Below, piece after piece: positions 59,290-64,000 of a DNA stretch of 64,000 bases. Source of the stretch: Karalla daura. Taxonomy: Eukaryota; Chordata; Actinopteri; Chaetodontiformes; Leiognathidae. The translations under genes and the position numbers were made by a program. Numbering within the stretch: the stretch's first letter is position 1; every line of letters starts with the position of its first letter. The DNA lies in NCBI GenBank assembly GCA_029224185.1, contig CM055193.1:25282062-25346061 (forward strand), given 5' to 3'. The notes under the pieces were generated by a model, which saw only the letters and a program-made list of their open reading frames with translations, was not told where the DNA came from and did not search any database.

Positions 59290-62200
59290 TTATTGTCCAC
59301 GAAGCTGGTCCAGCCGGGTGTAAACATTGTCAGCTTGGCTTAGCTCTTCAAACACAGGCAGAAGGTTGAGCAGCTCGGCATCATCCACATCATCAAACCA
59401 TGACACCACAGGAACCTGTTCAAACAAAACAGCACTCAAAACACTGGAAGACACCAAAAAGATCTCGAGACAAAGGGGCCCTTGCTTGCTTTTGTCAAAC
59501 CTTGAGGAAATTACAAAAAGATATCATTTTCAGTTTTACATGACATTTTTTTGCCAAATAATCTGTACTTCACTTTGTTGCATACAATTATGTGTACATT
59601 TTCACCATGGAGGTCTATAGAGCCGGTTCTATGGTTTTTGGATCTATAATTGATTACCAAAGCCTTTTGCTTCAAGCACACTCACAGCATTATTGGGGTG
59701 GAAGATGTAGGAGGCAGGAGAATTATCCAGGATGAGGGTTTTATGGAGGTCTCTTCCAAGGCGACTCAAATCTTTGACATAGCAGCCCTGGTGGAATACA
59801 CAAGATTCCCGGAATAACCGTGTCCGGAATACACCACACTGATCCAGCAAGTCTGTCACTGGGTCTGCATACTGATGAAGACCAGTGGGGGTGGACGGCA
59901 GGGGAGGGAAAAGCAGGGATGGGTCAGCTCATACCAGTGACGCACTCACTCTACATGATGAGATTCACTCAAACAGAAACTCTATCATACACCCAAAATC
60001 TACTGACTGCAATGACTTGTATCATCTACATTCAGTGTTGTGTTTGTGTTGAGTTTTTCCTGAGTTCATAATGTCTAGCACCTGGTATACACTAAAAGAG
60101 TGCTGATAAAACTTCTGGTTAATCAACACTGATAAAGAAAGAAAAACTTTCTTTTTTGGTGGCGTTTATGTTATTTACATCACATATGTAGAAGAAATAC
60201 AGGGTTAAAGCGTTAATGCAACATAGAATGAGCAGAACTATTTATTCAGCAACACCTTTTGGTACTTTAGTCATTATTAAAAAGGGCCTCACTAGCATTC
60301 ATTAAAACCTATAGGCTCAGAAGTCAGTCGACATGTTCACAAACTGTTATTTACCTTTTGCAGGCTGTGTATTCAAATGTTCTCATAGTAACTTCTGGTA
60401 TGTATGCTGCAATCTTGTTCAAATGAATTGGTAGTCAGTCTGTGCTCTGAGTTTAAACTTCTACATAACTGGTGTAGCTTGCTGATAAGGGTGGAAACAA
60501 ACTATAGCTGTGTATAGAAGGAACATGCAAACTAAGGCAACAAATTGCATGAGAGGAAGCTATAATCAAATTCCGATCAGAAGCAGATCAGGGTAGGAAC
60601 AAACTACGGCTCTGTATGAAGGGAGTGTATTTACCAAGGCAAATAATAGCATGAGAGATAACTACTACAATGCTGAAATCAGTATTTGAAAGAAAAAGAG
60701 AATCTACTTGATCAGGCAATACATCTTAAAAAAATCAAAAGTTTCTTCAATCCAATACAAAATGCAATAAAAATAGAAATATCTATTTGCCTGGGGTAGT
60801 ACCTTTGCAAGACTGGCTGTGAATAGCACACATTCAAACAACTCTCCCATTCTTTGCAGAAACTCATCCACATACGGCCTCTTCAGCACATACACCTGCA
60901 AGAGAAATACTGTCAAGGAAATAGAATGTGTGGCACAATGTTATTATGTTATTGTACAAATCTTACACTTCATATCATCATATTGTTTTTTTTTCTTCTC
61001 GCTCTTATTGTTTTTCAGCTTTGTGCTGCAAACAGCCAATTCCCGAAACAAGTAATCAAGAATAGGCCGTGCCAGTGTTAACCAGCCTATCCTGGATTAC
61101 TTGAACCAGGCAGTGGCCCAAAGAGGACAGCAGATGTGGTCTCGGGAATCACCTTTCTCAATCCACTATATTTTTACAGGGAACACAGCGAAGACCCTCA
61201 CCTGCCCAAGTGGAACGCAGTTCCAGTTTTGGTTATGTTCAAGCTCTCTGCGGAGTTTAAAATCTCTACTCTGTAACCTGTTAATTAACAATCATAGATG
61301 ACCTGGGAAGGCATGACTCATTTTCGTGCTGATGCATCCAATTCCACTTTCGGTTCCTTGTTCACCATCTGGTCAGTAGAGGGCCCCATGTGCACGCAAC
61401 AACAAAACCTTGCTGATCACTTACAGGACCCATCCCATTTCGGTACAGCGACTACTGCAAACACATCGACATACATACACAAACACAACCCCCCCCCCCC
61501 CAAACAAACTCACACTCACGCATGCTGTGTTTTACCTGGTGTGTGGTCCCCTCTATCTCCACAGGCACGATGAAGTCTGCATTACTAATGGGCTGGAGGG
61601 TGAGCACAGGGGGAGATGGTTGGCATGCTCATGTACATGAGCAGCTCTACGTACATTCACATGGCATTACAAAACCACTCAACAGTGAACACCAGAGCCA
61701 CACTACACAAATAGATTATCATCCACAGGATCCAAAGGCTTTAAATGATGAGATGCGTATTACTTATTCCAACTCTGATAATACACACAGCAATTGCAAG
61801 CTACAGCCCTCTTGCGAGTATATATGTCCAACATAGATATAGAATCATTGATCCGATATATCTGATGAGTTTTTACTTTTACTCAAGCCGATACGCATGC
61901 TAAAAGAATTGGACTTATCTCATAGGCTTTTCTTATATGAGACTTATCATGTTAAGATGACAAAGTTACCTTGAATGAGCTGTGCACCAGGGTCTCATCC
62001 AGGTCTATGACCACACATATTTTGCCCTGGTCCTGGGCAGTCACCTCTGGCAGGAGGCCGGCCTCATGCTGCTGAGACACACACCACAACTGCTTTCACC
62101 TGCCTTGTTAGACCACATATGCAGCCATTCCTTGGCCATTCACTTAAACTCTGGGAAATGAAATACAACCTACTTTGAGTTGAATGCCGTTTCCTATTGA

Positions 62201-63100
62201 TTAGTGAATTATGTTTTTCCCATTGCGCTTCCTAAAAGCAGGGATTTGCAGATATGATGATGTGTGACACTGATTTGATCTTATTTCTTTATCTTCTTCT
62301 CTTCTATCCTATCATGTGGACATTAAAGCCAATGCGACCCCTGTGCCTATGTTAAATGTAGTTGTATTTCTGTAGAAGCCCACCAGAAAATGACCAGGGT
62401 CATGGTTAAAATTGCACTGCTTCATGTTTGCTACTAATACAGAGGACAGCCCACACTGTGAACAAACATGACATCTCCTTAAAATGTCCCCAACACTGTA
62501 ATGGGGCTCTGATCAGGCAGACAGTGTTCAATAGTGTGCAGTGGGTGCAGAAGGCTGTATTCTCTCCACCTCAACTGTTACAAAGGCCACAATACACTGT
62601 TAATAGCCTAATAATCTCTCTGTGGGCCTCCTCTTCTTTGGATTAAAGTATGACCATCAAAGTGATTTCAGTTGCAATTCCAGGTAGCTATTCAGACATT
62701 CTGAACAGGTGCACTAGTGGTTTTATTGTGCAGGTGTAAAAAATATATTTAAAGATGATGACAAGCAGGCTCACAACATCATGTTTAATTAATACTACTA
62801 ACTGGTTGAACTACTTTAACATATCTCAAATGCTAATGCTGCGCATGGGAAGTGAAAACCTAAATAAATAAAAGTAAAGAATAAAACAAAACAATAAACT
62901 GACATTGTTTCCAGTTGTATGAAATGTTCTGGTATTAGGAATAGTGTTACCTTGACAACTGTCCCATTTTCCTGTGACTCCAACAGGGCCTGCTGGGAGT
63001 GTGCTAGTGGTGGCTTGGGGCCATCCTGAGCTCGGAGGCAGCAGAAGAGTGCCTTGAAGATGTTACAACTCCGAGGCTGTTTCAGAGCAGAACGGCTCAC
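59290..63100 (-). CDS. ctdsp2: CTD small phosphatase 2 (SCP2), six 3' coding exons, first exon not in window
   Basis: Exons on the minus strand: 63100-62951, 62071-61970, 61592-61536, 60895-60803, 59871-59686, 59415-59290 (stop TAA). All join in phase 0, giving 237 residues. SCP enzymes remove phosphate from Ser5 of the RNA polymerase II CTD and act in silencing neuronal genes with REST, and on SMADs. The catalytic DLDET motif is at residues 73-77 of this partial protein, followed by LVHSSFK. Other HAD-fold marks are the Lys in CYVKDLSRL (167), LILDNSPASY (Asp 183) and SWFDD (204-205). NIFKALFCCLRAQ, IEGTTHQ and VFHQGCYVK fit CTDSP2 better than CTDSP1 or CTDSPL. The N-terminal exon (about 20-30 residues) should lie past 64000. 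The mir-26a hairpin in the intron supports the identity. Confidence 0.94.
61034..61117 (-). ncRNA. mir26a: mir-26a precursor in a ctdsp2 intron (miR-26a-2 type)
   Basis: On the minus strand the 5p arm (61105-61084) starts TTCAAGTAATCCAGGATAGG, the miR-26a sequence. The 3p arm (61066-61045) reads CCTATTCTTGATTACTTG and ends TTTC, identical to the star strand I know for mir-26a-2. The two arms pair around a 17-base loop. It sits in the ctdsp2 intron 60896-61535 on the same strand. In vertebrates mir-26 genes lie in introns of the CTDSP family, so it should be co-transcribed with the host. The family represses EZH2, PTEN and CTDSP transcripts (known from other animals). Confidence 0.97.
62068..62073 (-). 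promoter_or_regulatory. ctdsp2: Tandem (NAGNAG) acceptor of ctdsp2 exon at 61970-62071
   Basis: The minus strand reads TGTGTCTCAGCAG/CATGAG. Either AG keeps frame and adds or drops one Gln just before the conserved HEAGLLPEV block. The annotation uses the upstream AG (first exonic base 62071). Confidence 0.6.
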
Positions 63101-64000
63101 CTGGCCTGTTGGGCACAGAGACAAACCAGGTTCAGCTGGATGTTGACAAAATGGGAAGCACAGCACAGGACAATCTGCTTGGAAAATATAGAATGACTTT
63201 TCCCTCAGATGCACAATCCATGTGTGCAGTGGGATGACAGAGACTGCACATGAAATGTGCTTTTAATGTGCCTGCTACTGCCACTGCTGTTCCTGCCGCT
63301 GGAAATGGCTGGTACATGTTATATAATCAGAGAGGGCGGGAAAACCCACACTCTTCAGCAGTATCTTCAACAGAAACACATAGACACAAAACATTCCACC
63401 CATTTCAAGCTAACCAGGAACAGAAAGACAGACAATAGCTGGACAAGGCCTCACACATCAGTGCCCTAAGCAGCTCCGACCAGCCATGGGAACAATGAGT
63501 GTTTTGGGACTTTACCACAAGTCCTGGGAGGACTTGCGAAAATTTGAATCCATTACACATTCAGTGCTATTAAAAAATGTTAACACACTCAGACCCGAAC
63601 AGGAGGCAGAGATGTTTCGATTCGCCACCATTTTTCACCAACCATTTTTAGTTTCATTTCTCCCCTCCCTTTTTATCCCTGACCTCGGCAAGGAAGACAT
63701 AGCGCAGATGCAAAAATGACCATGTTACACAACAGCATATTAAAAGGACAAAGAACACTAGAACTTGATTTGATTATTTTCCTCAAATGCCCCTCATCGG
63801 CCATAAACACTTCCAATATCCAGATCCAACATTCACCTCGCTTTACAATGCATACCCTACCAGTGTGAATTAAGTTAAGTCCATCTATAAAAAACATATT
63901 GTACATCTATGACATGATACATTCCATGTGCTCTGCATGTATACGATTCCTACAGTGTTAAACGTCACTTTGATAAAGCAGAGTCAAATGCAGTTATTCC
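63101..64000 (-). other. ctdsp2 intron, nothing further recognised
   Basis: I looked for the short N-terminal exon of the family on the minus strand and did not find it. It is presumably beyond the right edge. Confidence 0.5.

Overview
The window is a piece of nuclear DNA from a ray-finned fish, most likely a teleost. It has GT-AG split genes, long AT-rich introns, many microsatellites, Rex3-type and L2-type retroelements, a Ty3/gypsy fragment and several terminal-inverted-repeat elements. I see no bacterial, plasmid or phage gene structure.

Three protein genes can be read exon by exon. (1) nckap5l lies on the + strand with 11 coding exons between 27149 and 38828 (1405 residues by my join). 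Two probable non-coding 5' exons end at 15480 and 17407. (2) tmbim6 (Bax inhibitor-1) lies on the - strand with 9 coding exons, 52255 down to 48412, giving 237 residues, the same length as the mammalian protein. A probable non-coding first exon and CRE-bearing promoter lie near 56.4-56.6 kb. (3) ctdsp2 (small CTD phosphatase 2) lies on the - strand. Six coding exons from 63100 down to 59290 are present; the first exon is missing or beyond the window. Its intron at 60896-61535 holds a mir-26a hairpin, the host arrangement known from other vertebrates. nckap5l and tmbim6 are tail to tail, as I recall them being in human 12q13. A fourth gene is represented only by a terminal coding exon at 1819-1971 with its 3' UTR and poly(A) signal; I do not recognise it.

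Layout: 0-2.1 kb, a Rex3 fragment ending in a hairpin, then the unidentified gene's last exon. 2.1-15 kb, gene-poor repeats: an inverted-repeat element around a 20-odd-bp minisatellite, a rearranged LINE, a repeat carrying a small membrane-protein ORF, and two TCTA arrays set in the same flanking repeat. 15-27 kb, the nckap5l 5' region, with Rex3, a palindromic element and a large dispersed repeat. 27-39.6 kb, nckap5l. 39.6-47.5 kb, a repeat-filled interval between two gene tails, with an ACTAGT-rich tandem array split by a GATATC-rich block, a broken gypsy element and an L2 fragment. 47.5-56.6 kb, tmbim6, with a TTAA-flanked element and L1-, L2- and Rex3-like debris in its introns. 57.4-64 kb, ctdsp2 with a long 3' UTR and mir-26a.

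The genes have unrelated jobs: NCKAP5L is a centrosome and microtubule-tip protein, TMBIM6 an ER membrane calcium/stress protein, and CTDSP2 a RNA polymerase II CTD phosphatase. I see no operon-like logic and nothing I would call a new biological system. The best leads are the Cys/His-rich segment in fish NCKAP5L, the hexamer-palindrome arrays, and the small-ORF repeat at 10.7 kb. All family names are from recognition of protein motifs; no database search was run.
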